A stretch of 36,149 nt of DNA from IMG/VR virus record IMGVR_UViG_3300035698_006320, positions 1-36,149 of that record; one strand, written 5' to 3'. The notes below the pieces were generated by a model. The model was not told the DNA's origin. It searched no databases and saw only the letters and a program-made list of their open reading frames with translations. This DNA is from a virus. A program made the position numbers and the translations under genes. Shown piece after piece: positions 22,000-30,152 of the stretch (within the stretch, counting starts at the first letter, position 1; each line of letters starts with the position of its first letter).

Positions 22000-22059
22000 T
22001 TGACAGGATTTTTTCTATTATGAACCCTAGTAAATAGTAATAAATAAAGGAAGTAAAAC
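22000..22059 (+). promoter_or_regulatory. Rightward control element TTGACAGGA (copy 3)
   Basis: TTGACAGGA at 22000-22008, 60 bases before the ATG at 22060. TATTAT lies too close (10 bases) for a standard -10. Together with the leftward promoter 75 bp away it mirrors the arrangement at 12.7 kb. Confidence 0.45.
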
Positions 22060-22602
22060 ATGGCTAAGCTGGTAGCAAAGAAGAAGGGTGGTAGACCTAA
22101 GATAGGAATAGACTTTGAAAAATTCAAAAGAGGAATCAAAATAGGGTTATCTTTTGATGAGTTGATAGAGTTATTTGATATTAGTAAGGGAGACGAGGAA
22201 TACTTTTTTAACATATATAAAAACAATGCGCTTACAGAAAGTGGATATATGGAGCTTAGGGCAAAAAGAATAAAAAGGATAACACAAGGGGTCTACCCTC
22301 CATCCCTTAAAAACAAGCTAAAAATAGCACTAAGAAATCATATTGCTGATATGTATTTTAGGGAGTTTGCGAAGACTGTCGAAAACGCAATAGGTTATCC
22401 AATAGAAGTGATACTTATTGACTTTGAGAGTAAATTCAAGGAAGGGATGAGTTGGGATAATTGGGGTGAGTGGCATATAGACCATATTAAACCAAGAAAG
22501 CTTTTTGACATTACCAGAATAAAAGAATGTTTTAAGTTAGACAACCTACAACCACTTTGGAAAGCAGAAAACCTTAAAAAGGGTAGCAATTACGATGAAT
22601 AA
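22060..22602 (+). CDS. HNH endonuclease with a TerS-like N-terminal segment
   Basis: A 180-residue protein. Residues 1-22 are nearly the same as the start of the TerS encoded next (MAKLxAKKKxGRPKIxxDxEKF, 17 of 22 identical). Residues about 80-180 form an HNH nuclease of the WHIDHIKP type: His139, Asp141, His142, Asn162 (DNLQPL) and Asn171 (ENLKKG). The fusion implies that the nuclease uses the terminase DNA-binding module, either to act with packaging or to home near terS. HNH proteins beside terminases are known packaging partners in some cos phages; whether that applies is inference. Confidence 0.8.
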   Translation: MAKLVAKKKGGRPKIGIDFEKFKRGIKIGLSFDELIELFDISKGDEEYFFNIYKNNALTESGYMELRAKRIKRITQGVYPPSLKNKLKIALRNHIADMYFREFAKTVENAIGYPIEVILIDFESKFKEGMSWDNWGEWHIDHIKPRKLFDITRIKECFKLDNLQPLWKAENLKKGSNYDE

Positions 22603-22628
22603 AAAGAAGATAACAAGGGGATAATAAT

Positions 22629-22994
22629 ATGGCAAAGCTAATAGCTAAAAAGAAGATGGGCAGACCAAAAATAACCGTAGATTGGGAAAAGTTTGAGTTT
22701 GCTTGTAGCCTATTAGCCACTAAGCTTGAGATATGTAGCCTGTTGAAGATCAATGAAACTACGCTATCACGCAGAATTAGGGAGAAATACAGCGACACTT
22801 TTGAAGGTGTATTAAAAAGACTTGGCGGGGATGCTAAAGTATCATTACGCAGAAATCAATTCAATTTGAGCAAGACAAACGCAGGAATGGCGATCTTTCT
22901 AGGCAAGAACTACCTAAACCAGCGGGATAGATTCGATAATGAAGAAGACACCACTCCAGAAACAGTTGATTTTGAGTATGAAGAGATCGAATGA
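22629..22994 (+). CDS. terS: Terminase small subunit
   Basis: A 121-residue protein directly upstream of TerL, with AAGGGGAT before the ATG. Basic N-terminus with GRPK (1-14), then a helix-turn-helix (EICSLLKINETTLSRRIREKY, about 38-58), then a TNAGMAIFLGKNYLNQRDR segment and an acidic tail. Length and the phrase GMAIFLGKNxLGxRD are typical of phage small terminases that recognise packaging sites and stimulate TerL. Strong by both sequence and place. Confidence 0.85.
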   Translation: MAKLIAKKKMGRPKITVDWEKFEFACSLLATKLEICSLLKINETTLSRRIREKYSDTFEGVLKRLGGDAKVSLRRNQFNLSKTNAGMAIFLGKNYLNQRDRFDNEEDTTPETVDFEYEEIE

Positions 22995-23065
22995 CAAAAA
23001 ATCTAAGGTGCATGAATCCCCGAAAAAATGCTATTTGCTCTATAGCTGGAGACAAACATAAATGA
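22991..23065 (+). CDS. Possible 24-aa coupling peptide between TerS and TerL
   Basis: A 24-codon ORF overlapping the TerS stop (ATGA at 22991) and the TerL start (ATGA at 23062). It has two cysteines (LRCMNPRKNAICSIAG). Having ATGA overlaps on both sides suggests translational coupling through the gap rather than chance, though the ORF is very short. Confidence 0.3.
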   Translation: MTKNLRCMNPRKNAICSIAGDKHK

Positions 23066-24474
23066 AAGTAAAAGCAAAGGTAAGATTACTCAAGCATCAG
23101 CTGAAGTTTGTGAATAACCGAGATTCGTTCTTGGGGTTTGTGGCTGGTTACGCATCAGGAAAGTCTGACGGGGTATATCACCGAGCTATGGCACTAATAA
23201 AATACCGTAAATCAACAGGAATAAAAAACCCTATTATCTGCATTACTGCCCCATCATACCGAATACTCAACGACTCCAACATAGTAGACTTTGAGAGCCT
23301 TTCCAACCATTACAATGTAGCATACACCTTCAGGAAACAAGATAAGCGATTCATATTAAAAACAGGTGGGGAAGTATGGTTTAGATCACTGGACCGCCCT
23401 GAAAACATAGTTGGTTTTGACGCTACTGATTTCATTCACGATGAGTTTGATGTTGCTAAATACGAAAAGCAGATCATTTCATTTCAGAAATCTTCTGCCA
23501 GGTTAAGACAGGATGAGATAGAAGATCCGACCCAAGCGTTCGTTTCTACTGCGGAAGGATTTAAATATTTTTATGAGATGTTTGTGCAGGATAAGCTGGG
23601 TACGCTCTACTCATCCCGCAGCTATCACAACACTTTTCTTTCAGTTGGTTATGTTTGGAACATGATCTTCCGTGTGTTTGGTGCTAATGTACCGCTTTCA
23701 ATACCTACAGATTTGGAGCAGGCATTCCACATATACAAGACAGCTAGAAAAGCAAAGACTGATATTGTTAAGTTGAGACTACTGAAATCTGAGCTGATGA
23801 AATTATATGATTACTACTATGAGATCCATAAATCGCCACTATTAAGACAATACTGTGGAGGTGAGTTTGTCAACACTAATGGCTCAGTTGCATATTGGGG
23901 GTTCTCTGACGATGTAGTGGTTGATCTACCTGTAGAGAATTATATTGAAGGACACAATACGATCCACGTAGGTATGGACTTTAATGTCAATCCCATGACC
24001 GCTGTTTTCGCTATCAAAAAGAGAGTCTTTGGCGGGGATGAACAGCTGGTGATATTTGGCGAGGCTTATCTTAATAATTCTAATACCTACAAGATGCGAG
24101 ATCACATACTGGATCGTTTCCCCGGTAAGCGGATAATCATCTACCCAGACATGACAGGTGGTAATAGAAAGTCTTCTGCATTATTCACGGATCTGGATAT
24201 TCTCAAGAAAGCAGGATTTCAGGTGTTTGGGAAATCTAACATTGCAGTACGTAATTCATTGAATGCTATCAATACAGCGTTCATCCAAGGTAAAATAAAG
24301 GTTCATGCGGATTGTAAATATCTTATAAATGATTACCAGAAGGTTATTAGGAATGAGTACGGAGAAATAGAAAAGGCGAAAGAGCTATCCTTGACGCACG
24401 TTTCAGATGCTAGTCGCTATCTAATTGACAGGACTTTCCCAATTCGGGCTAAGTCACGGGTTTATAAATTGTAA
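23062..24474 (+). CDS. terL: Terminase large subunit
   Basis: A 470-residue packaging motor. Walker A GYASGKS at 29-35; Walker B with DFIHDE at 123-128 (Glu128 catalytic). The C-terminal RNase H-like nuclease has GMDFN (Asp306), YPDMTG (Asp363) and THVSDASRYL (Asp449). The short Walker A without a conventional G-x4-GKT is a common TerL variant. It would translocate DNA into the prohead through the portal and cut concatemers. Length and domain order are complete. Confidence 0.95.
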   Translation: MKVKAKVRLLKHQLKFVNNRDSFLGFVAGYASGKSDGVYHRAMALIKYRKSTGIKNPIICITAPSYRILNDSNIVDFESLSNHYNVAYTFRKQDKRFILKTGGEVWFRSLDRPENIVGFDATDFIHDEFDVAKYEKQIISFQKSSARLRQDEIEDPTQAFVSTAEGFKYFYEMFVQDKLGTLYSSRSYHNTFLSVGYVWNMIFRVFGANVPLSIPTDLEQAFHIYKTARKAKTDIVKLRLLKSELMKLYDYYYEIHKSPLLRQYCGGEFVNTNGSVAYWGFSDDVVVDLPVENYIEGHNTIHVGMDFNVNPMTAVFAIKKRVFGGDEQLVIFGEAYLNNSNTYKMRDHILDRFPGKRIIIYPDMTGGNRKSSALFTDLDILKKAGFQVFGKSNIAVRNSLNAINTAFIQGKIKVHADCKYLINDYQKVIRNEYGEIEKAKELSLTHVSDASRYLIDRTFPIRAKSRVYKL

Positions 24475-24489
24475 AACTTAGGAGGTTTT

Positions 24490-24903
24490 ATGGAAGCACT
24501 AAGATTCATAGTAACAGGCGCACCGATGGGAAAGCAACGCCCCAGAGTAACCAGATCACACACCTACACACCCAAGAAGACAGTTGATTATGAGAAACAC
24601 GTCAAGGCACAATTCCAATTAGCATATCCCAAACATAAATTAATAGAGACACCTGTCAGAATGGTTATTATAGCCTGCATAGCAATACCGAAAAAAACAT
24701 CAAAAAAGAACCTATCCAAGATGGCAAGCGGTCAACTCTGCCCTACAAAAAAGCCAGATATAGATAACATTATTAAGATAGTGGCTGATGCCCTCAATAA
24801 GGTAGCGTACCTCGATGACAAGCAGATAGTATCACTAGCTTGCGAGAAGATTTTTTCTGATAAGCCGAGAGTGGAGATTGAGATAAGTGAGGTGATGACA
24901 TGA
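24490..24903 (+). CDS. rusA: RusA-family Holliday junction resolvase
   Basis: A 137-residue protein with TAGGAGG before the ATG. N-terminal GAPMGKQRPRV and the signature KPDIDNIIKIVADALNKVAYLDDKQIV (88-114), with Asp90, Asp92 and Asp109/110 as metal-binding acids. RusA cuts four-way junctions; here it may trim branched DNA before packaging, consistent with its place right after TerL. Strong match. Confidence 0.93.
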   Translation: MEALRFIVTGAPMGKQRPRVTRSHTYTPKKTVDYEKHVKAQFQLAYPKHKLIETPVRMVIIACIAIPKKTSKKNLSKMASGQLCPTKKPDIDNIIKIVADALNKVAYLDDKQIVSLACEKIFSDKPRVEIEISEVMT

Positions 24904-25064
24904 AGAAAGAATATTACTGTGACAGTGGGGTCTGCCCCGTACCATTCAGGCCAGATATTAACCCATGCAAGGAATGTTATCACAAAAAAGAAGTAATAGA
25001 ACAAGATGCAAGCTCTGAATTCGTCGACTGGTTCGAGAAAATTTTAAAAGGATGGGTGAAATGA
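24900..25064 (+). CDS. Small four-cysteine zinc-finger-like protein (54 aa)
   Basis: A 54-residue ORF, overlapping RusA and the next gene by ATGA at both ends. Cys7, Cys12, Cys23 and Cys26 (C-x4-C then CKEC) form a probable zinc site, followed by an acidic helix (SSEFVDWFEKILKGW). Double translational coupling strongly supports expression. Function unknown. Confidence 0.6.
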   Translation: MKKEYYCDSGVCPVPFRPDINPCKECYHKKEVIEQDASSEFVDWFEKILKGWVK

Positions 25065-25540
25065 ACAAAAACGCAGATTATGAAATCCTTGTCACGGGTG
25101 ACATACTAGGCAAACGATTCGGAAAGCCCTTGTATCAAAACCAGTCAGGTAGATTTATCAACTATGGCGGGATAACTACATCTGCCATCTTGCTCGTTTA
25201 TGGAAAGTTTATAGGTGAGATAAAAATTGGTGAAAAGGTTTGGTTAATAGATAATAAAGGGAAGCCAGCAGTTGAGAACCTAATCAAGCTGAAGAAAAAA
25301 AGTATCTGGCTGAGTTTCTTCAAGCACGCTAAAGATGATATTGCAAAGCTTAACAACCATAAGCAAACGATTGAAGAGCTTAGGTATGATATTTACGATT
25401 CAGGTAGCAAGGTACAAACTTGCAACTCTTACAACATAACCGAGAACCTAGTCGATCTTATTATAACCTCATTAAGGCTGTCTTTCAAGCTAGGCATCAA
25501 CACAATCCTAGAAGCTTTGAAACTTAGATTAAATGAGTAA
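25061..25540 (+). CDS. Protein of unknown function (159 aa)
   Basis: The ATG at 25061 overlaps the previous stop and has AAGGA nine bases upstream; an ATG at 25052 is also possible. The N-terminal half is beta-rich and basic (KPLYQNQSGRFINYGGITT), the C-terminal half helical (TENLVDLIITSLRLSFKLGINTILEAL). It closes the packaging cluster before a promoter. No family is recognised. Confidence 0.55.
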   Translation: MNKNADYEILVTGDILGKRFGKPLYQNQSGRFINYGGITTSAILLVYGKFIGEIKIGEKVWLIDNKGKPAVENLIKLKKKSIWLSFFKHAKDDIAKLNNHKQTIEELRYDIYDSGSKVQTCNSYNITENLVDLIITSLRLSFKLGINTILEALKLRLNE

Positions 25541-25549
25541 TTAATTGTA

Positions 25550-25579
25550 TTGACGGTGTTTTCTGGGGTGAATAATAAT
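25550..25579 (+). promoter_or_regulatory. Promoter upstream of the portal gene
   Basis: TTGACG (25550-25555) and AATAAT (25574-25579, 18-base spacer) or TAATAA (17-base spacer) give a sigma70-like promoter in the only sizeable gap of the late region. It would drive the head and tail genes. Confidence 0.5.
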
Positions 25580-25586
25580 CGGGTTG

Positions 25587-25644
25587 TTTCATAGAAACCT
25601 CCTGATGTAGGCTATTGCTTTTTGACGGGGCGATAGCCTATTTT
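25587..25644 (+). promoter_or_regulatory. Leader with two hairpins before the portal gene
   Basis: A small GTTTC/GAAAC hairpin is followed by a 10-bp stem AGGCTATTGC/GCGATAGCCT (25609-25618 with 25630-25639, one G-T pair), then ATTTTAATTT. The T-run is weak; the element may be an attenuator or mRNA-stability hairpin. Confidence 0.5.
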
Positions 25645-25665
25645 AATTTAATACAAGGAAAACAC

Positions 25666-27045
25666 ATGAATAATATTATTGTTGGAAAGATGTTGGCAAA
25701 GTGGAACGAGGATAAAGAGCGGAGATCTATAGCCAAGAAGAGCATTGATTTCTACCACTATGTGCAAAAGGGATATTTGGAAGACGCGATTGACGAGAAA
25801 TACACCACCGCAGCAAATAGAAAATCTCTAAAACAGTGTGCTTACACCTATCCACTCACGGATGAGATCATTGACGAGCTATCACAGCTATTTCGTAATC
25901 CTGCTACATTCACAGTTGAGCAAGAGAATCTTCAGGAGATGTTTAGCGAGTTAGTGGAGACTTCTCAATTAAATTCGATATTGGATGATGTTGACCATTA
26001 CGAAAACCTAACATTCAAGACGGCAGTTATACCAGTATATCGCAATGAGAAAATAGAATTAGATATTATCACTTCAGATAGAATTATTATAGATCACGAT
26101 ATTAAAGACCCCAACAAAATAACAACTCTTTGGTATGAATTAGGCTCTGCCGAAAGCTCACCATCTAAGATTGGGAATATACATACCTACGTCAAGTGGA
26201 CAAACGAGCAACAGTCTTTAATTGATTTTGATGACAACACAGGGCAAGAAGCTAACGAACGGGATGAAGTACCTAATGAATATGGATATATTCCTATAGT
26301 TTTCTTTGGCAAAAAAGCACTATCTACTTTCTGGCCGATCAAAGAATCAAAGATAATCGCAGGTAATGAGATAGTAAATGAAGAACTTACGAATGTCAGA
26401 CTTGCGCTGAAGTATCAAACCCAATCAACATTAGTAACCACAGACACAGATATTGACGAAACTATGGATATGGGAATTGGCGCACAGGCAAGGATAGACT
26501 TAAAATCCACTGGAGACTTCCAAGCTAAAGCGGAATACGTCAACCCTACCCCGCCACTTGAAAAGGTCTGGTCAATAGTGAACGATATTAAAAAACAAAC
26601 TGCTGGCTCGATGGGTATATCATCCGAAGCAAGCAAAGATGTTCAATACGATTCTGGCTATAAGCTAAAACTATCCAAGCAAGGCGTAATAAACTACAAC
26701 ACCCAAAAGCAAAACTATTTCCGCCCACAAACTAAGCAACTTATACGTGTGATGATGGACACTTGGAATCTATCACCTAATGCTACACAATATCCAGAGC
26801 CGAAAAACATAGTAATCCATATCAACTTTGGCGAGCTTAAATTTGAGAACGATCCACTAGAAACCGAGCAGTTACGAGCTATCAAAACAGCTAACGGAAC
26901 TTGGTCCCCTATTATGAGCCTTATGCAGGATGACCCCGATCTAGACGAGCAAGAAGCAGAAGAGAAATATAAATTAATCAAACAACAAAACAGCATTACA
27001 GGAATAGTTAGCGAAGTCGATTTGGCTGATGCTATAGAGAAATGA
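25666..27045 (+). CDS. Portal protein
   Basis: A 459-residue protein starting at ATG 25666 with AAGGA; the upstream frame to 25615 runs through the hairpin and is rejected. It has the look of SPP1 gp6/phi29-independent portals: an N-terminal helical part, IITSDRIIIDHDIKDPNKI, EVPNEYGYIPIVFFG near 200-215, and a long C-terminal crown helix with QKQNYFRPQTKQLIRVMMD. The C-terminal tail is helical and acidic. It would form the dodecameric DNA gate, binding TerL. Position after terminase and before MuF supports the call. Confidence 0.85.
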   Translation: MNNIIVGKMLAKWNEDKERRSIAKKSIDFYHYVQKGYLEDAIDEKYTTAANRKSLKQCAYTYPLTDEIIDELSQLFRNPATFTVEQENLQEMFSELVETSQLNSILDDVDHYENLTFKTAVIPVYRNEKIELDIITSDRIIIDHDIKDPNKITTLWYELGSAESSPSKIGNIHTYVKWTNEQQSLIDFDDNTGQEANERDEVPNEYGYIPIVFFGKKALSTFWPIKESKIIAGNEIVNEELTNVRLALKYQTQSTLVTTDTDIDETMDMGIGAQARIDLKSTGDFQAKAEYVNPTPPLEKVWSIVNDIKKQTAGSMGISSEASKDVQYDSGYKLKLSKQGVINYNTQKQNYFRPQTKQLIRVMMDTWNLSPNATQYPEPKNIVIHINFGELKFENDPLETEQLRAIKTANGTWSPIMSLMQDDPDLDEQEAEEKYKLIKQQNSITGIVSEVDLADAIEK

Positions 27046-27800
27046 TGAAACTAATAAAAGGTGATTGCTTGGCTGAGATGGATAAACTAATAGCTAAAGG
27101 CGTACAAGTTGATGCTATCATAACAGACCCCCCTTATGGAACAACTGCCTGTAAATGGGATTCAGTTATACCTTTTGATGCAATGTGGGAACGATTAAAT
27201 AAATTAATAAAGCCTAATGGTGCGATAGTACTCTTTGGTAGTGAACCGTTCAGTAGTGCTTTAAGAATGAGTAATATCAAGCATTACAAATATGACTGGA
27301 TTTGGAAAAAAAGTCATCCAAGTAATTTTGTAATGGCAAAGAAACAACCAATGCGTAATTCTGAGAATATTTCAGTTTTCTATCAAAAACAATGCCTGTA
27401 TAATTTTATAAAAGAACCAAGAGAATGTAGTGATGCTTCTATGAAAAGATGGACTTATGCTAAAAACAAAAATGCAGCTGATGGAATTGGTAAGAATCAA
27501 ATACAAGGAGGAATAAAAGCTGTTTCTCATAAAAATATAGACCCACTAATGAGATACCCAACAACAATAAAGCATTTCCATAGTGTAAACAGAAAAGACT
27601 TATTCCACCCAACCCAAAAACCAGTAGCACTAATGGAATACCTAATCAAGACCTACACCAACGAAAATGAAACTGTATTAGATTTCACAATGGGAAGTGG
27701 CAGCACGGGAGTAGCTTGTAAAAATACCAACCGTAACTTTATAGGAATAGAGAATAATGATAAATATTTTGAGATAGTAAAAGCAAGGTGTAGTGAATAA
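27042..27800 (+). CDS. DNA methyltransferase (second), inside the head module
   Basis: A 252-residue protein overlapping the portal stop by ATGA (a second ATG at 27045 is possible). DPPYGTT with motif IV at 29-32, HPTQKP at 189-194, and AdoMet-binding DFTMGSGSTG at 214-223. It is a different methylase from the one at 17138, with a canonical motif I. Insertion between portal and MuF genes is unusual and suggests later acquisition. The target base (N4-C or N6-A) cannot be told from the motif alone. Confidence 0.85.
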   Translation: MMKLIKGDCLAEMDKLIAKGVQVDAIITDPPYGTTACKWDSVIPFDAMWERLNKLIKPNGAIVLFGSEPFSSALRMSNIKHYKYDWIWKKSHPSNFVMAKKQPMRNSENISVFYQKQCLYNFIKEPRECSDASMKRWTYAKNKNAADGIGKNQIQGGIKAVSHKNIDPLMRYPTTIKHFHSVNRKDLFHPTQKPVALMEYLIKTYTNENETVLDFTMGSGSTGVACKNTNRNFIGIENNDKYFEIVKARCSE

Positions 27801-28564
27801 TGGAAATCCCAACAGTAGCAGACTTTAACACAGAAATAGAAAGAGCTATGAAAGCCTTCCAGATTGAGATTACTAAGATGATAAATGAATTGTCCTCTGG
27901 TGGTACAATGGCGTTCAGCTCTGAAAATCTTCGGCTTGCTACTGATAATTATACACAGATGGTTAATTTATTAGAGCAGGCAGGATTTGGTGATATTAAG
28001 AAGAATATCATAGCTTCCGAGTCTGCAACTATTACAGCTTTCAAGGCTTTTAATTATCCCGGATCTGTTCCGTTCAAATTATTAGCTGTCAAAGATGTCC
28101 CGATAATAGCGGCATTGCAAGATACCGAATTATTGCAGTTGCTTAATTTGGAAACCTCAGTTTCTCAAGCTGTGTATTCTCGATTAGTGGATGGTGTACT
28201 AACAGGTCAAAGCACAAATGAATCGATTAGGTTGCTAGGTAAAACGCTAGATACCCAAACACGATATATCAAGACTTGGTACGAAACCAGCAGGCAACAA
28301 TTTGAGCAGAAGGTACAGGATCTATCAGCTGCGAATTATAAAGAAGAGTTTGGTGGTGGGCTATATTGGGAATACATAGGCGCACCTAAAGACGATAAAA
28401 CTAGATATGAATGTGATTTGGCATTGAGCAAGCTAGTCTTCACGGATGCAGAAAAGCAGAGTTTTGAGACTGGTGGAATGTTTGATGCTCAGGTTCCCAG
28501 ATACAACTGCAGACATATTTTCTGGAATATTACCGAGCGAAGATATAAAGAAATGACAAGCTAG
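27800..28564 (+). CDS. MuF-like minor head protein
   Basis: A 254-residue protein starting on the previous stop (TAATG). The C-terminal third has WEYIGAPKDDKTRYECDLALSKLVFTDAEKQSF and PRYNCRHIFW, the hallmark of phage Mu F/SPP1 gp7-type head morphogenesis proteins. The N-terminus is helical. Such proteins join the capsid in few copies and enter or bind near the portal. Context after the portal agrees. Confidence 0.85.
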   Translation: MEIPTVADFNTEIERAMKAFQIEITKMINELSSGGTMAFSSENLRLATDNYTQMVNLLEQAGFGDIKKNIIASESATITAFKAFNYPGSVPFKLLAVKDVPIIAALQDTELLQLLNLETSVSQAVYSRLVDGVLTGQSTNESIRLLGKTLDTQTRYIKTWYETSRQQFEQKVQDLSAANYKEEFGGGLYWEYIGAPKDDKTRYECDLALSKLVFTDAEKQSFETGGMFDAQVPRYNCRHIFWNITERRYKEMTS

Positions 28565-28594
28565 TCACAAAAGACGTAAAAATGAGGAGTTAAA

Positions 28595-29158
28595 ATGGAT
28601 TTAAAAGCATTATTCGCAAAGCACAGCGTAGAAAGTGCGGAGTTGTTAGCAGACATTCAGTCAAGCCTAGATAGTTCTGACATGATACCTAATTCTAGGT
28701 TCAAACAGGTTATCAAAGAAAGAAACGAACTAAGAGCGGACATGGCAGAAAAAGATTCTAATATTGAGACCTTGAAAGCCGAAAAGGAATTGTTAGCAAC
28801 CGACATTAATGGACTAACTAAAATCAAGACAATGTGGGAAAGTGAAGAGACGAAAAGAACTGCGAAGATCAAAACTGATTGGGAAGACAAAAGCAAAATC
28901 TTCGACATTGAGAACACCGACAAACGGTTTGATAAAGTTAGCGAGATGAAGGACTCCTTTGTATTTGCTGCGGAAGGGGAAGAACTAACACCTGAACAGA
29001 TGAAGGCTAATCTTGAGAAAATGGCTTTTCTTGAGAAAGCTAAGGTGTTTGATACTTCCGAAGAAGCTCCAGACTATGACAAAGGTAAAGGTAAACGTGA
29101 TAAGGATTCCCGCTTCAAAGGGAAGAACCCTTACGTTAATATGATGAAGAAAAAATAA
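28595..29158 (+). CDS. Capsid scaffolding protein
   Basis: A 187-residue, highly charged, mostly coiled-coil protein with GAGGAG before the ATG. The start of the helical part, MIPNSRFKQVIKERNELRADMAEKD, matches the typical scaffold phrase IPxSRFxxVxxxxxxL, and the C-terminus is Lys-rich for binding coat. Immediately upstream of the coat gene. No protease domain is fused. It would guide assembly of the prohead and leave. Confidence 0.8.
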   Translation: MDLKALFAKHSVESAELLADIQSSLDSSDMIPNSRFKQVIKERNELRADMAEKDSNIETLKAEKELLATDINGLTKIKTMWESEETKRTAKIKTDWEDKSKIFDIENTDKRFDKVSEMKDSFVFAAEGEELTPEQMKANLEKMAFLEKAKVFDTSEEAPDYDKGKGKRDKDSRFKGKNPYVNMMKKK

Positions 29159-29169
29159 GGAGAACTCAA

Positions 29170-30141
29170 ATGAGTTTAACATTACGAGATTGGGCTGTAC
29201 AATACGCCCTCAAGGACTCAGGTCAAGACGTAATAATCGAGGACTTGACAAAAGCCTCTGGTTTATTGCGCACAATGCCTGTTATGCCAGCGACACATAA
29301 CACATATCACAGATACGTTTTAGCTGAGAACGCACCTTCTGGTGGATTTAGAGCTATCAACGGTTCTATCGTTCCTAATAATCCTACACAGAAAATTCAA
29401 CAAGAAGATTTGTTTGAATTAGCTCAGTATGAAACACTCGATCCTTCATACGTGAAAGACTTGGGTATTTCAGTACAAGAAGCATTTGCGATTGGCGCAC
29501 CTCAAACACTTGAGGGAATGGGTCAAAAACTTGCTAAACAATTCTTCTATGGTACAACTGGCTTAGGCGATTCTGACGGATTCGTGGGTTTACGCCAACT
29601 ATCAGTTGATAATAGCCTCACAGCATCAATGGGTGGTACAGAAGCATTGTCTACTACATTGTTTGTAATTCGCTGGCAACCAGGTGTTATGGAAGGATTA
29701 CTCAATCCACAATTCCTTAGCTCTGGTGAAATTGTCACATCGCAATTGCTGCATGATGGTGAGACTTACACAGTTATTACCAACACAACTAATGGTGCAA
29801 CTAAGTTTGTAAAAGGTGCATTGTATCAATCATACTTGGGACTGTTAAAAGCTGGTGCGTACAACGTGGCCACAATAACAAATATCCAAGACGACACAGG
29901 CGACAAGCCAACAGTAGCAGCTATTGAAAAAGCAATCGAGCAAGTAAAAGGTTATAGCAATCCTGGCAACACAATGATATATTGTAATAGCCGTTGCTAC
30001 CGTCTCATCCAAGAACTGAAAGCTGCTAAACTTAGCTCACTTCCAGAAAGTGACTTATGGTCAAGCCGTTTAATGTCTTGGGATGGATTGATTCCAATCG
30101 TTATTGATGACAACCTTTCTAACCTCGAAGATTATTCTTAA
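29170..30141 (+). CDS. Major capsid protein
   Basis: A 323-residue protein with AAGGAG and a strong, GC-shifted codon set (abundant GGT, CGT, AAC) typical of a highly expressed gene. It has an N-terminal EDLTKASGLLRTMPVMPATHNTYHRY arm, a GSIVPNNPTQKIQ loop, and GNTMIYCNSRCYRLI near 275-290 of HK97-fold coats of the gp7/P22-like branch. Following the scaffold gene and preceding a cement protein, it is the only candidate for coat. No N-terminal prodomain cleavage signal is seen. Confidence 0.88.
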   Translation: MSLTLRDWAVQYALKDSGQDVIIEDLTKASGLLRTMPVMPATHNTYHRYVLAENAPSGGFRAINGSIVPNNPTQKIQQEDLFELAQYETLDPSYVKDLGISVQEAFAIGAPQTLEGMGQKLAKQFFYGTTGLGDSDGFVGLRQLSVDNSLTASMGGTEALSTTLFVIRWQPGVMEGLLNPQFLSSGEIVTSQLLHDGETYTVITNTTNGATKFVKGALYQSYLGLLKAGAYNVATITNIQDDTGDKPTVAAIEKAIEQVKGYSNPGNTMIYCNSRCYRLIQELKAAKLSSLPESDLWSSRLMSWDGLIPIVIDDNLSNLEDYS

Positions 30142-30152
30142 GGAGATAAATC

